This document shows, piece after piece, positions 9,851-18,678 of a DNA stretch of 64,000 bases (its first letter is position 1; each line of letters opens with the position of its first letter). The translations under genes were made by a program, and so were the position numbers. The notes below the pieces were generated by a model. That model was not told the DNA's origin, did no database searches, and saw nothing but the letters and a program-made list of their open reading frames with translations. Source of the stretch: Jiulongibacter sp024742395 (GTDB lineage Bacteria > Bacteroidota > Bacteroidia > Cytophagales > Spirosomataceae); assembly GCA_965249455.1 (NCBI GenBank), contig OZ252236.1, forward strand, positions 310,001 through 374,000, written 5' to 3'.

Positions 9851-10978
9851 TTAATGCATCAAAAACTCATAATAATTGCCAGTGTTAATTACTTTGAAAT
9901 CCTGCATGTTATAACTGGAAGTAAAAGTTTGAGAAACCCTCGCTTTTGTACCTTCTTTCCATTTGAATTCATAAGCCGAAATTTTGCCATCGGCCTCCTC
10001 CAGATAGTCAATTTCCTGCTGCTGAAATGTTCTCCAGAAGTAGGTTTGACCGTAGAATTCCGTGTAATTCAATAGTTTCAGCCTCTCGGAAACAAGGAAA
10101 TTTTCCCAAAGTGCCCCTTTGTCCTGACGAGTACTTATGGGTTCAAAGTTTCCTATCAATGCATTACGAATGCCTGTATCGTAGAAGTAAATCTTCTTTC
10201 CTTTTTTAATCTCGTTTCTGGCATTTCTACTCAGAGCAGAAAGCCGGAACACCACAAATGATTTCTCCAATAAATCAATGTACTTCTCAATAGTGTTTTT
10301 GTCTACCGAAAGCATGTTACCTAATTCTGTATAAGACACCTCGCTACCGAGTTGATAGGCCAAAGCCTGTAAAAGTTTGGTTAGTAACTGAGGCTTTTTA
10401 ATGCCCTCATATGTGAGCAAATCCTTAAATAAATAGCTATCAGCCAATAGTTTCAGATGCTGCCGGGCTCTGGCCGGATTGGTTACAATTTCCGGGTAAG
10501 AACCGTATAAGAGTCGGTTTTCCAGTTCCTGCATCTCGGCATGCAGATGACTGTGTTTTACAAGCTCTTCAAATGAGATGGGGAATAAATGAAACTCATA
10601 TTTTCTTCCTGTAAGTGGCTCATTAATATTACTTTGCAATTCTAATGAAGAAGAACCTGTAAGTACTATTTGTTTTTCAGGAAATGTCTCAATGGCGATT
10701 TTGGCGGTCAAACCAATATTGGGGATTCGCTGAGCTTCGTCAATGACTATGACTTCTGCCTCACCGAAATACATTTTCATCTGAGCCGAACCGATCCCTT
10801 CCAGCAATTCCCGGGTTTGAGGCTCATCTGCATTATACCAGATAGATGATTTCCCCAGTTTTTCTACGATACTTTTAAGCAAAGTTGTCTTGCCCACCTG
10901 CCTGGGCCCCAGAAGAACTATCCCTTTCCCCCGTAAGAAAAGCCCGGTGATTTTTGACTCAAGAGTACGCGAAATCAT
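9851..10978 (-). CDS. AAA+ ATPase with C-terminal DUF4143
   Basis: A 375-aa cytoplasmic protein of the common AAA_14 plus DUF4143 type. Walker A is GPRQVGKTT (residues 24-32), Walker B VIVIDEAQ (76-83) and sensor LTGSSS (107-112). A winged-helix-like segment follows (SYTELGNMLSVDKNTIEKYIDLLEK cut to its core: ELGNMLSVDKNTIEKY, about 218-233). The DUF4143 part has KIYFYDTGIRNALIG and a PD-(D/E)xK-like tail QEIDYLEEADGK...AYEFKWK. The cellular role of the family is not established. The gene stands alone and its start codon touches the first unit of a 33-bp tandem repeat that fills its promoter region. Confidence 0.85.
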   Translation of the reverse strand: MISRTLESKITGLFLRGKGIVLLGPRQVGKTTLLKSIVEKLGKSSIWYNADEPQTRELLEGIGSAQMKMYFGEAEVIVIDEAQRIPNIGLTAKIAIETFPEKQIVLTGSSSLELQSNINEPLTGRKYEFHLFPISFEELVKHSHLHAEMQELENRLLYGSYPEIVTNPARARQHLKLLADSYLFKDLLTYEGIKKPQLLTKLLQALAYQLGSEVSYTELGNMLSVDKNTIEKYIDLLEKSFVVFRLSALSRNARNEIKKGKKIYFYDTGIRNALIGNFEPISTRQDKGALWENFLVSERLKLLNYTEFYGQTYFWRTFQQQEIDYLEEADGKISAYEFKWKEGTKARVSQTFTSSYNMQDFKVINTGNYYEFLMH

Positions 10979-11060
10979 ATAATTTAGTGGATATATTCAC
11001 CAAATATATATATAATTTAGTGAATAGAATCACCGAATTAGTATATAATTTAGTGAATAG
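10978..11060. repeat. 33-bp tandem repeat in the promoter of the AAA/DUF4143 gene
   Basis: The 10-mer TATAATTTAG begins at 10978, 11011 and 11044, an exact 33-bp period. Units 1 and 2 share 26 of 33 positions. Each of the first two units contains an imperfect inverted repeat of the form TTTAGTG-N-ATTCACC/ATCACC. Unit 3 keeps the first 17 bases and then diverges. The first unit reaches the start codon (minus strand, 10978), so the array occupies the whole 5' region. The period is about three helical turns, as expected for cooperative binding of a repressor. The repeat itself is seen directly; the operator role is inferred. Confidence 0.7.
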
Positions 11061-11093
11061 GGATGATTTTCATTTCGATTTATCTCTTCAAAC

Positions 11094-12587
11094 TCACCCC
11101 AAAATCTCCCTAATCACATTTCCTTCTACATCCGTTAACCTAAAAGGCCTTCCCTGAAACTCATAGGTTAATTTTTCATGATTAAAACCCAACTGATCTA
11201 AAATGGTGGCCTGAATGTCGTAAGGAGTAACTTTTCCTGATACTGCTGAGTAACCAATTTCATCCGTCTCCCCATAGGTAAAACCTTTCTTTATGCCACC
11301 ACCGGCCATCCACATAGTGAAGGCTTCAGCATGGTGATCACGGCCTTTAAATGCATTGGGCTTTCCTTCCCTGTTTTCGGCCATAGGTGTACGGCCAAAC
11401 TCTCCTCCCCAAACCACCAGTGTCTCTTCTAAAAGTCCACGTTGTTTAAGGTCAAGAAGCAGGGCTGTGATGGCCTTGTCGCTGCCCCGACATTTATTAA
11501 CCAGTCCAATATCAATAGAGCCACCCTCGCTGGTGCCATGAGTATCCCATCCCCAATCGAAGAGCTGCACAAAACGTACTCCTTTCTCAACTAATTTTCT
11601 GGCCAAAAGAGCATTGTTTGCAAAAGCAGATTTGCCCGGCTGGGTACCATACATTTCATGTATATAAGCAGGCTCATCATTAATATTCATTACCTCCGGC
11701 ACTGATATTTGCATTCGGTACGCCATTTCATATTGGGCTATTCTGCTAAGAGTCTCCGGATCTCCATATTCTTTAAACTCTTCCTGATTTACTTTGTTTA
11801 TGGCCTCTATTGATGCTTTTCGTAGATCACGGCTAATACCCTCAGGATCATTTAAAAACAAAATTGGGTCTCCCTGAGACCTACACTGCACTCCTTGATA
11901 CACCGAAGGCAGAAATCCACTACCCCAAATACTTTTACCTGCATCAGGATTGGCTCCACCGCTGGTGAGAACCACAAAACCTGGTAAATCTTGATTCTCT
12001 GTACCCAGACCATAAGTCACCCAAGAACCCATACTTGGTCTGCCGAGTCTGGCACTACCCGTTTGCATAAGTAATTGTGCAGGGGCATGGTTAAACTGAT
12101 CAGTCGTAACGGCTTTCAGAAAACTCACTTCATCTACTACCGACTGAAAGTGAGGCAGATAATTACTTACCCAGGCCTGACTTTGACCATATTGTGCAAA
12201 TTTTGCCTGTGGCCCCAGCATCTTTGGAACACCTCTTATGAATGCAAACTTCTTCCCCTCAAGAAAAGATTGAGGACAGTCCTGCCCATCCATTTTATGA
12301 AGCTCGGGTTTGAAATCAAACAGCTCTAACTGCGATGGAGCCCCTGCCATATGTAAGTAAATCACTGACTTGGCTTTCGGAGCAAAATGTGGGGCTTTTG
12401 CCATCAATGGATTAGCCGGATCAAAAAGCGAGGACGCAGCCTTTTGATCTGAGGAACAACTTCCCAGAAAAGAACCCATAGCCAAGCCTCCTAATCCCAT
12501 AAAACTCTCTTTCAGGAAATTCCGCCGGGTTTGTTGTTGAAATTTTGCTTCGAGTGCTTCTTGCACTAAATCCTTTCTTCTTCCCAT
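11094..12587 (-). CDS. DUF1501 protein with Tat signal
   Basis: A 497-aa protein of the DUF1501 family, related to the alkaline-phosphatase/sulfatase fold. A twin-arginine signal is present (TRRNFLKESFMGLGGLAMG, residues 20-38). Later motifs are VIYLHMAGAPSQLELFDFKPEL, RFVQLFDWGWDTHG, VVWGGEFGRTPMAENREGKPN and DHHAEAFTMWMAGGG; the conserved Asp/His residues could bind metal. Such genes are almost always paired with PSCyt/PSD1 cytochrome genes, as here: the start ATG overlaps the upstream stop by one base (TAATG), so translation is coupled. The biochemical activity of the family is not established; a periplasmic role follows from the signal. Confidence 0.9.
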   Translation of the reverse strand: MGRRKDLVQEALEAKFQQQTRRNFLKESFMGLGGLAMGSFLGSCSSDQKAASSLFDPANPLMAKAPHFAPKAKSVIYLHMAGAPSQLELFDFKPELHKMDGQDCPQSFLEGKKFAFIRGVPKMLGPQAKFAQYGQSQAWVSNYLPHFQSVVDEVSFLKAVTTDQFNHAPAQLLMQTGSARLGRPSMGSWVTYGLGTENQDLPGFVVLTSGGANPDAGKSIWGSGFLPSVYQGVQCRSQGDPILFLNDPEGISRDLRKASIEAINKVNQEEFKEYGDPETLSRIAQYEMAYRMQISVPEVMNINDEPAYIHEMYGTQPGKSAFANNALLARKLVEKGVRFVQLFDWGWDTHGTSEGGSIDIGLVNKCRGSDKAITALLLDLKQRGLLEETLVVWGGEFGRTPMAENREGKPNAFKGRDHHAEAFTMWMAGGGIKKGFTYGETDEIGYSAVSGKVTPYDIQATILDQLGFNHEKLTYEFQGRPFRLTDVEGNVIREILG

Positions 12588-15259
12588 TAGCTTTTCATGA
12601 TTACTTCGTCAAGGTTCAAAATAGCATTAGCCACGAGAGTCATCGCCTTATGTTCTGCCTTTGAATCTTTTTGTGACTGATACTTCTTTAATGTCTCTAT
12701 ATAGAGGTCTTTTAAAACCGCCAGTTTCGCTGCAGAAATCTCTCTGCCTGAAGCACGATTATAAGCTTGTTTTATGCTCTTTCCAATGTCCGGACTTTTT
12801 ACTATCAGAGCCAAATTGGCAGCCAGGTCAATATATACCGAATCATTTAAAGTGGTTAAGGCCTGTAAAGGTGTATTCGTAGCTATCCGTCTGGCCGAAC
12901 ACACCTCACGGCCTACTCCATCGAAATTGAGCATTGAAGGATAGGCACTTGTCCGCTTCCAGTATGTGTAGATAGCTCTTCTATATTGATCATCACCTCT
13001 GCTTTTCTCCCATTTTTTTCCATTATACGGCGATAACCAAACACCCTCGGGCTGATAAGGCATTACGGGCTTTCCATACATTTCAGGGTTCAGTTTTCCG
13101 GATGCCATTAAGGCCTGATCTCTTACTTGTTCTGCAGTCAACCTGGTTCGCACACCTCTGGCTAAATAAAGGTTAAATTGATCGGCGGCCAGCTGCTCTT
13201 TTGATACATGTGAGTCTTGTCTGTAAGTAGCAGACATGACGATCTCCTTAATCAGGCTTTTTAAACGCCAGCCCTGATCATGCATGAATTTATAACTTAG
13301 ATAATCGAGGAGTTCTTTATGTGTAGGGTCGGCACCCTGTGTACCTATGTCTTCCAGTGTTTCTACCAATCCCCTTCCAAAAAGCTGCTCCCACACTCTA
13401 TTGGTGATGGTTCTTGAAGTTAAGGGGTGATCTTTGGCGGTCATCCACTGTGCTAAACCTAATCTGTTTTGTGGATATGACTTTTTGAATTCATTAAATA
13501 TTTCCGGCACACCAACACCTACTTTTTCGCCTTTAGAAAGCCATGCTCCCCGCTCAAATACATGCGTCTCTCTGCTCCATTCAGACACGTTCTCTGTCAT
13601 AATGGGTGTAGACTCTACATTGGCTTCCAGCAATTCAAAATAGGTTTTCTTTAAAGGCTGAGGAAATGCCTTGCTGGTACCGTCACTAAAGTGAAACCAA
13701 TCGAAGCGTATGCCGGTCTGATCATTATTCTTAAACTCCGCACTATTAAAAGTAAAATAGATATCCTGTCTTCCGTTTTCAGGCTTCAAATCTATTTCAG
13801 CCAAATCCCAACCTTTTGTTTTACCTGTTATTCTGAATTGACCAATGACCGGACCTTTGGGGCTTTCTGTATGTATAGTAAGCGTTCCGCTGCTAAAGCC
13901 AGTCTGATAAGAAAAAATCAAAGTTCTCTTTCTGTCAAGAATTACTCCTGGTAATCTGGCGGAAGAATTTTTACGCATAACCAGCCATTTAGTATCTGAA
14001 AGTTCACTATTCACAAACTGGTCTGTCTCCAAAGAGTTAATAGAAGGCTGAAGTGTTTTGATGAAATGACTGATTTCATAAGCTTTTTGCTTTCCTAGCT
14101 TTCCTTCAGACCAGCTTACGAGTTCACCTAACTCGGCTTTTTGATCTTGGTTAAAGTGGCGTAAAACCGGGTAATCAGCGAAAGAGTCATTATCTCTGGT
14201 GTTATTAAAAAACGCCATGAAGCGATAGTAATCTTCATGTCTTATAGGATCATAAGGATGGCTATGACACTGTACACAGGCAAAGGTGGTACTCATTAAC
14301 CCCTCCCAGGTGGTATTCACCCTGTCAAGCACTGCTGCCACTCTAAACTCTTCATTGTCTGTTCCGCCTTCGTCATTGGTCATAGTATTTCTGTGAAAGG
14401 CGGTTGCCAAATACTGATCATCCGATGGGTTTGGTAATAAGTCGCCGGCCAATTGCTCTGTCAAAAACTGATCATAGGGCATGTCCTTGTTAAAGGCTTT
14501 AATTAGCCAATCTCGATATCTCCATATATTTCTTTCGTCATCACGTTCATAGCCTTTGGTATCAGCATAGCGAGCAATATCGAGCCACATGGAAGTCCAT
14601 TTTTCACCAAAATGCGGCGATTCTAAAAGTTTATCAACATAGACTTCATAAGTAGCTTCACCCGGATTTGCCAAGTACTCTTTTTTTAAGGAATCCGGGG
14701 CTTGAAACCCAATGAGATCAAGAGCCACTCTTCTGGCCAAAATTTCTGGAGATGCCTCTTTTGAAACTTTTAAGCCTTGCTTTTCAGCCTGCTCAAAAAT
14801 AAACTTATCTATTTCATTATTTGACCAATCTTTGCCAAGAGAGGGAACTGGCACTTCTTTGACAGGTTCATATGCCCAATGAGTTCCCCATTTTGCTCCT
14901 TCGTCAATCCATTTGGTAAGTATCTCAATTTCCTCTTTGGTTAACGGATCTGCCTCCAGAGGCATCCTTTCTTCAGGATCGTCTAAAGTCAACCTTCTGA
15001 TCATTTCTGAGGCACGCGAATCGCCGGGTACAATACCGTGTTTACCAGACTTTAATTTGGCCAAGGCCTCTTCTTCAAATAGCAATGAAAAGCCTCCCTG
15101 CTTTTTTACTCCACCATGGCAGGCAATGCACTTTTTGTTTAAAATAGGCTTTACCTGCGTGCTGTAATCGATGGTTTGTAAAGACCGACATGAAATGACC
15201 CAATAGATGGAAAGCAACATAGTGCCCACGGTACTCCAATACAGGGTTTTCTTTAACAT
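12587..15259 (-). CDS. PSCyt1-DUF1549-DUF1553 (PSD1) planctomycete-type cytochrome protein
   Basis: An 890-aa exported protein. An N-terminal hydrophobic helix (residues 8-24) is followed by a PSCyt1 domain with heme motif CIACH (44-48), an Asp/Glu-Pro-Met segment RMPLEADPLTKEE (about 99-111), the DUF1549 domain (about 145-340; RRVALDLIGFQAPD, WLDIARYADTKGYERDDERNIW) with a second heme motif CVQCH (328-332), a central insert that looks like a carbohydrate-binding domain, and the DUF1553 domain near the C-terminus (TITNRVWEQLFGRGLVET, TYWKRTSAYPSMLNFDG). It starts the two-gene unit with the DUF1501 gene. Family members are abundant in Planctomycetes and are linked to breakdown of complex carbohydrates, but no enzyme activity is proven. 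Confidence 0.92.
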   Translation of the reverse strand: MLKKTLYWSTVGTMLLSIYWVISCRSLQTIDYSTQVKPILNKKCIACHGGVKKQGGFSLLFEEEALAKLKSGKHGIVPGDSRASEMIRRLTLDDPEERMPLEADPLTKEEIEILTKWIDEGAKWGTHWAYEPVKEVPVPSLGKDWSNNEIDKFIFEQAEKQGLKVSKEASPEILARRVALDLIGFQAPDSLKKEYLANPGEATYEVYVDKLLESPHFGEKWTSMWLDIARYADTKGYERDDERNIWRYRDWLIKAFNKDMPYDQFLTEQLAGDLLPNPSDDQYLATAFHRNTMTNDEGGTDNEEFRVAAVLDRVNTTWEGLMSTTFACVQCHSHPYDPIRHEDYYRFMAFFNNTRDNDSFADYPVLRHFNQDQKAELGELVSWSEGKLGKQKAYEISHFIKTLQPSINSLETDQFVNSELSDTKWLVMRKNSSARLPGVILDRKRTLIFSYQTGFSSGTLTIHTESPKGPVIGQFRITGKTKGWDLAEIDLKPENGRQDIYFTFNSAEFKNNDQTGIRFDWFHFSDGTSKAFPQPLKKTYFELLEANVESTPIMTENVSEWSRETHVFERGAWLSKGEKVGVGVPEIFNEFKKSYPQNRLGLAQWMTAKDHPLTSRTITNRVWEQLFGRGLVETLEDIGTQGADPTHKELLDYLSYKFMHDQGWRLKSLIKEIVMSATYRQDSHVSKEQLAADQFNLYLARGVRTRLTAEQVRDQALMASGKLNPEMYGKPVMPYQPEGVWLSPYNGKKWEKSRGDDQYRRAIYTYWKRTSAYPSMLNFDGVGREVCSARRIATNTPLQALTTLNDSVYIDLAANLALIVKSPDIGKSIKQAYNRASGREISAAKLAVLKDLYIETLKKYQSQKDSKAEHKAMTLVANAILNLDEVIMKS

Positions 15260-15354
15260 TTTCTTATTTCATAGGATTGGGTTATGAAATTAGGCCTTTT
15301 GGACTTATCTACAAAAAGTAGTGGCAAATTCTGAAAACAGTTAAGGTATATAGC

Positions 15355-15379
15355 CAGCCAAAAATGATAGTTTTGGCTG
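15355..15379. promoter_or_regulatory. Inverted repeat in divergent intergenic region
   Basis: Perfect arms CAGCCAAAA (15355-15363) and TTTTGGCTG (15371-15379) surround a 7-nt loop, 27 bp ahead of the gene at 15406 and about 95 bp from the start of the divergent PSD1 gene. It could be an operator or an mRNA hairpin. Confidence 0.4.
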
Positions 15380-15405
15380 CGAGTATTTTTTGAAAACTAT
15401 TTGTC

Positions 15406-16011
15406 ATGCGAAAACACAGCTTTATTCTTCTTCTTTTTCTGGTCTCCACTAATATCTCGGCTCAACTGGTCAGCCCCAAGTTTTACTTAAAATCTGACCT
15501 TCGAAAAAAAGAGTTTAGTTTGAAGGGCAAAGAAATTACTGTTGAGTTTAAAGGCTTTAATAAGAACCCAGAATTGGAGAACTTCAATCTGGCCAAAGGG
15601 AATATAGAAAGCTTAAATGATAGTACTTTAATCATGGATGTTCAATACTCCTCTCTAAAGGTAAGTAAAGGCGGTAAAATGATTGAGGAGTATAGTACGA
15701 AGTTTTGCTGTGGAGACAACATGCTAAGGCTACCCATACCTGTCAATTCCATTCAAACTTTGACTATAAGTGGAGACACACAAGAATCTTTACAAAATCT
15801 GGGTGCAGCTTTAACGATTACCGGTTTTGTAAGCATGGTGGGTTTTTCAATTATAGCTGCTGTAAAGAATGATAACGTACCCATCTATGCTTCTAAAGGA
15901 CTGGGATATTCCTTAATTGGGGCCTCTTCCGGCATTGCTATATTAATTTGCACCAATGGCAAAAAGATTTCTTTCACTAGAGGCGGCCCTTGGAGATTCT
16001 TCGAAAGATAA
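15406..16011 (+). CDS. Exported protein of unknown function with two C-terminal membrane segments
   Basis: A 201-aa protein that I do not recognise. A classical signal peptide (residues 1-19, ending in SAQ) precedes a beta-rich soluble part with a KEITVEFKGF stretch and a Cys-Cys pair (FCCGDNM, about residue 101). Two hydrophobic segments near the C-terminus (about 133-152 and 165-184) are rich in Gly/Ala/Ser and separated by a short charged loop, and a basic tail follows. This layout resembles small envelope proteins that carry a glycine-rich helical pair. It stands alone between a palindrome and the T9SS cargo gene 60 bp downstream. Codon use is like its neighbours. Confidence 0.7.
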   Translation: MRKHSFILLLFLVSTNISAQLVSPKFYLKSDLRKKEFSLKGKEITVEFKGFNKNPELENFNLAKGNIESLNDSTLIMDVQYSSLKVSKGGKMIEEYSTKFCCGDNMLRLPIPVNSIQTLTISGDTQESLQNLGAALTITGFVSMVGFSIIAAVKNDNVPIYASKGLGYSLIGASSGIAILICTNGKKISFTRGGPWRFFER

Positions 16012-16071
16012 AAAAATCATATATTCGATAAGGATTTTTTCATTCGCATATTCTATTCACAACGACATCCC

Positions 16072-17952
16072 ATGAAAAACTTAAAACTACCCTTCCTCCT
16101 CTTGTTTTGCCAATCGGTTCTCGGGCAAAAGATGATCACCAACTTTGAGAAAAGAATACTCTCAGAAGAAGTTCTTTTTAACACCACAATTTATAGATAC
16201 AATCAGCCGTCTGTCTTTCAGAAGTTACTGAATAATAAGCTGATATTGGCTTTACATGACGAGGAAGTCCTGAACCAAGTCTGGACAATTGACCTAAGCG
16301 GCAACATTTCGAAAAAGGATGCTCCTCAACCATTTAAGAACGTCTGGATTGATAGTTTTAAAGATGATTGGCTTTACCTTATTGGAGACAATGAAATCAT
16401 CAGATTTAATGCTTCAAACGGTGAGTTTAAAACATTTAATGGAGGGCTGGCTTTATACTCTGGTCCCAATGCCGATTATATGCTTGTTGGCAAAAATGAA
16501 CTCTTAAAAATATCAGCAACCGAAGAAACTTTACTTAACATTGGGAATGAAGAGCAGTCAAAATTCTTCAAAACCAATTCCGGCTTTTTTCAACTAGTCA
16601 CAAGTGAAAATGAGAAAACATTGATTGATTGGAGCAATGAAAGCCCGCAGATATTACTGGCGTCTGAAAACTTGTCCTATTATGATTATGTAGACCTGAA
16701 TGGAAGTCATTTATTAACGAACGGAAAAGATGTTTATCTACTTACAGATAATAAGTTAACTCATATCGGTGAATCCGTTTTTTTCTCGCAAAACGAAAAT
16801 GATGATTATGTTATTCTTTCATTTAACCCCGGCAATAACAGCTACAAAATTATTGAAACCTCCACCGGCTTTCTAAGAATGGAGCTACAGGCCCCTGCAG
16901 GGTCTGCGGTATCATTGCTGGGTAGTTATGAGGATTATGACTTCATACGAATCTATGAAAACGAGGCACTTTATCTTGACGTTTATCAAAGCGGAATAAA
17001 GGTTAATCGAATTGCTTTATCAGAATTTGGAAATGAGGTTAGCGGTTACGATCCTGAAGGAAGACTCTTTCTAAAGGAGCTAAAATCTGAAGACCAAAAA
17101 ACACAAAGACTTACGTATTTTGACTTCAAAACTCAATCCTTTCAAGAACCCGTTGACTTCTCAACCATAGTCAATAGCAGTTTTAATGCCTTTTATTATT
17201 CCAATGGTCAATGGGTTTTTGATTACCGCGAAAACTACTTGCAGGGAAAAAAGCTGATTAGAGAGACCGTCTGTTTCAGTAAATTTAATAATGAGACCAA
17301 TGTGATTGGTCCTGACGATGCACAACCTTTCAGGATGCAAATTCTAGATGATTTAGTTCTTTTAGAGAGTGAAAATCAAATTCAAGCCTTGTCTATTGAA
17401 GCCGGAGAATTGAAAAACAACACCTCTTTAGAGGGCGTAATTCTTAACCTTGGCGAAAAGCCTATTTATCCAAGACCAGAACGTGTTTACTTGCAATATG
17501 AAACTCCTGAAAAAGGGCGTGAATTTGGCAAACTTACCAGTGAAGGTTTTATTTATTTTCCTGAAATAATTTCCGGAAAAGAGGGGGCTTATTCTACTGG
17601 CATGCCTGGTTTTGTATTTAATGACATTGACTATATGTTTTTGTTAACACAAGAACACGGACATCAACTTTGGGCAATGAACAGTATCAAACAAGAGGAA
17701 GAAACCTTGCTATCAATTGAAGATATTGAACAAGGAATTACTCTATTTCCAAATCCTGTAAGTAAAAAGTTGCATATAGATTCAGATAAATTCACAACCT
17801 ATTCCATTTTTGATCTTCAAGGAAAATTACTTGAAAAAAATGAGCTTAGAGGTTCATCAGTTGACCTTCAAAACCTTATGCAAGGAGTTTATATCCTAAA
17901 ACTCAATAATACAGCTGGGGATATCATTCAGAAGAGATTTGTCAAACAGTAA
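16072..17952 (+). CDS. T9SS-secreted protein with Por sorting tail, probable beta-propeller
   Basis: A 626-aa protein with a short signal peptide (residues 1-18) and a C-terminal type IX secretion sorting domain (about 555-626: ITLFPNPVSKKLHIDS, YSIFDLQGKLLEKNEL, LMQGVYILKL, FVKQ end). The middle 500 residues are repeating short beta segments with aromatic and Asp/Gly turns (VWIDSFKDDWLYLIGDNEI, LLTNGKDVYLLTDNK), consistent with a beta-propeller of the ELKAPQ/Kelch-like kind, although no specific family is recognised. It is predicted to cross the outer membrane and be released or anchored by A-LPS. No enzyme motif is visible. Confidence 0.85.
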   Translation: MKNLKLPFLLLFCQSVLGQKMITNFEKRILSEEVLFNTTIYRYNQPSVFQKLLNNKLILALHDEEVLNQVWTIDLSGNISKKDAPQPFKNVWIDSFKDDWLYLIGDNEIIRFNASNGEFKTFNGGLALYSGPNADYMLVGKNELLKISATEETLLNIGNEEQSKFFKTNSGFFQLVTSENEKTLIDWSNESPQILLASENLSYYDYVDLNGSHLLTNGKDVYLLTDNKLTHIGESVFFSQNENDDYVILSFNPGNNSYKIIETSTGFLRMELQAPAGSAVSLLGSYEDYDFIRIYENEALYLDVYQSGIKVNRIALSEFGNEVSGYDPEGRLFLKELKSEDQKTQRLTYFDFKTQSFQEPVDFSTIVNSSFNAFYYSNGQWVFDYRENYLQGKKLIRETVCFSKFNNETNVIGPDDAQPFRMQILDDLVLLESENQIQALSIEAGELKNNTSLEGVILNLGEKPIYPRPERVYLQYETPEKGREFGKLTSEGFIYFPEIISGKEGAYSTGMPGFVFNDIDYMFLLTQEHGHQLWAMNSIKQEEETLLSIEDIEQGITLFPNPVSKKLHIDSDKFTTYSIFDLQGKLLEKNELRGSSVDLQNLMQGVYILKLNNTAGDIIQKRFVKQ

Positions 17953-17996
17953 ACCCTGTAAGATCAAGTAACACAACAACCTTTTAGTCCTGTTTA

Positions 17997-18028
17997 TTTG
18001 CCAAAATGTAAAGTATTCTTTACTTTTA
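17997..18028 (+). promoter_or_regulatory. Bacteroidota-type promoter with overlapping inverted repeat
   Basis: TTTG (17997-18000), 20 bp, then TACTTTTA (18021-18028) fits the TTTG-N19/20-TAnnTTTG consensus. The inverted repeat GTAAAG-TATT-CTTTAC (18008-18023) overlaps the spacer and the -7 box, as a repressor site would. It precedes the membrane-protein/XRE pair, whose regulator is the obvious candidate to bind it. Confidence 0.6.
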
Positions 18029-18053
18029 GTCTTGCAAACTATTCACATCTTAT

Positions 18054-18455
18054 ATGAACACATCAAAAAATTTAAATTTTACCTATCCCTTTTGGATTAA
18101 AATTCTGGGAGTCATTCTAATTGTGGCAGGCCTTGGAGTCTTTCTATTTCGATCTAATGTTTATGAAATAGAAGATTTTATTGGCTTTTCATCCCCATTA
18201 TCTTTTGGACTAATGATGATTTTCTTTTCAAAAGAAAGAATTACTGACGAACGGACTATCTATCTTAAATTTAAATCATTGGCACTAGCTGTCCCTCTTG
18301 CAGCTATTCTTGCTTCTATATACAATTACAGTAAAAACTTTAAAGCCTACCGCATTAATATAGACAACTGGTATTCTATTTCAGCTTTTGAGTACTTAAG
18401 TATTACTATGTTAATCGCCTTAGTTACCTTTCATTTTCTAAAAGCGAGAGACTAA
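18054..18455 (+). CDS. Small four-helix membrane protein paired with XRE regulator
   Basis: A 133-aa integral membrane protein with four predicted helices (residues about 14-33, 41-60, 74-93 and 112-130) and a short charged loop KERITDERTIYLKFKS between helices 2 and 3. The family is not recognised, although the size and the pairing resemble the DUF2178-like membrane proteins that precede small XRE regulators in many Firmicutes and Bacteroidota. The next gene begins directly after its stop codon (TAAGTG), so the two are one operon. The protein may sense or respond to an envelope condition; this is inference from the pairing only. Confidence 0.75.
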   Translation: MNTSKNLNFTYPFWIKILGVILIVAGLGVFLFRSNVYEIEDFIGFSSPLSFGLMMIFFSKERITDERTIYLKFKSLALAVPLAAILASIYNYSKNFKAYRINIDNWYSISAFEYLSITMLIALVTFHFLKARD

Positions 18456-18665
18456 GTGAAAAACACATTAAAAGTTGAGAGAGCCAAAAATGATTTAACA
18501 CAGGCACATCTTGCAGAAAAAGTAGGTGTGTCCAGACAAACAATTAACTCTATAGAAAAAGGAAAATTCGTGCCGTCTACATTACTTTCTCTAAAAATAG
18601 CTATGGTTCTACAAGAAAAGGTAGATAATATCTTTTTCCTTGAAGAAACAGACTGGGAAGGTTAG
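18456..18665 (+). CDS. Small XRE-family (Cro/CI) helix-turn-helix regulator
   Basis: A 69-aa stand-alone HTH_3 protein: KVERAKNDLTQAHLAEKVG and VSRQTINSIEKGKFVPS form the helix-turn-helix, with the family's usual LxLKIAxVL and a short acidic tail. It resembles the YozG-like small regulators. The start is GTG immediately after the TAA of the upstream gene; no ATG is available. Probable role: DNA-binding repressor of its own operon through the GTAAAG/CTTTAC repeat at 18008-18023. It converges with tyrS, 13 bp away. Confidence 0.88.
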   Translation: MKNTLKVERAKNDLTQAHLAEKVGVSRQTINSIEKGKFVPSTLLSLKIAMVLQEKVDNIFFLEETDWEG

Positions 18666-18678
18666 TGGAATAAAATAA

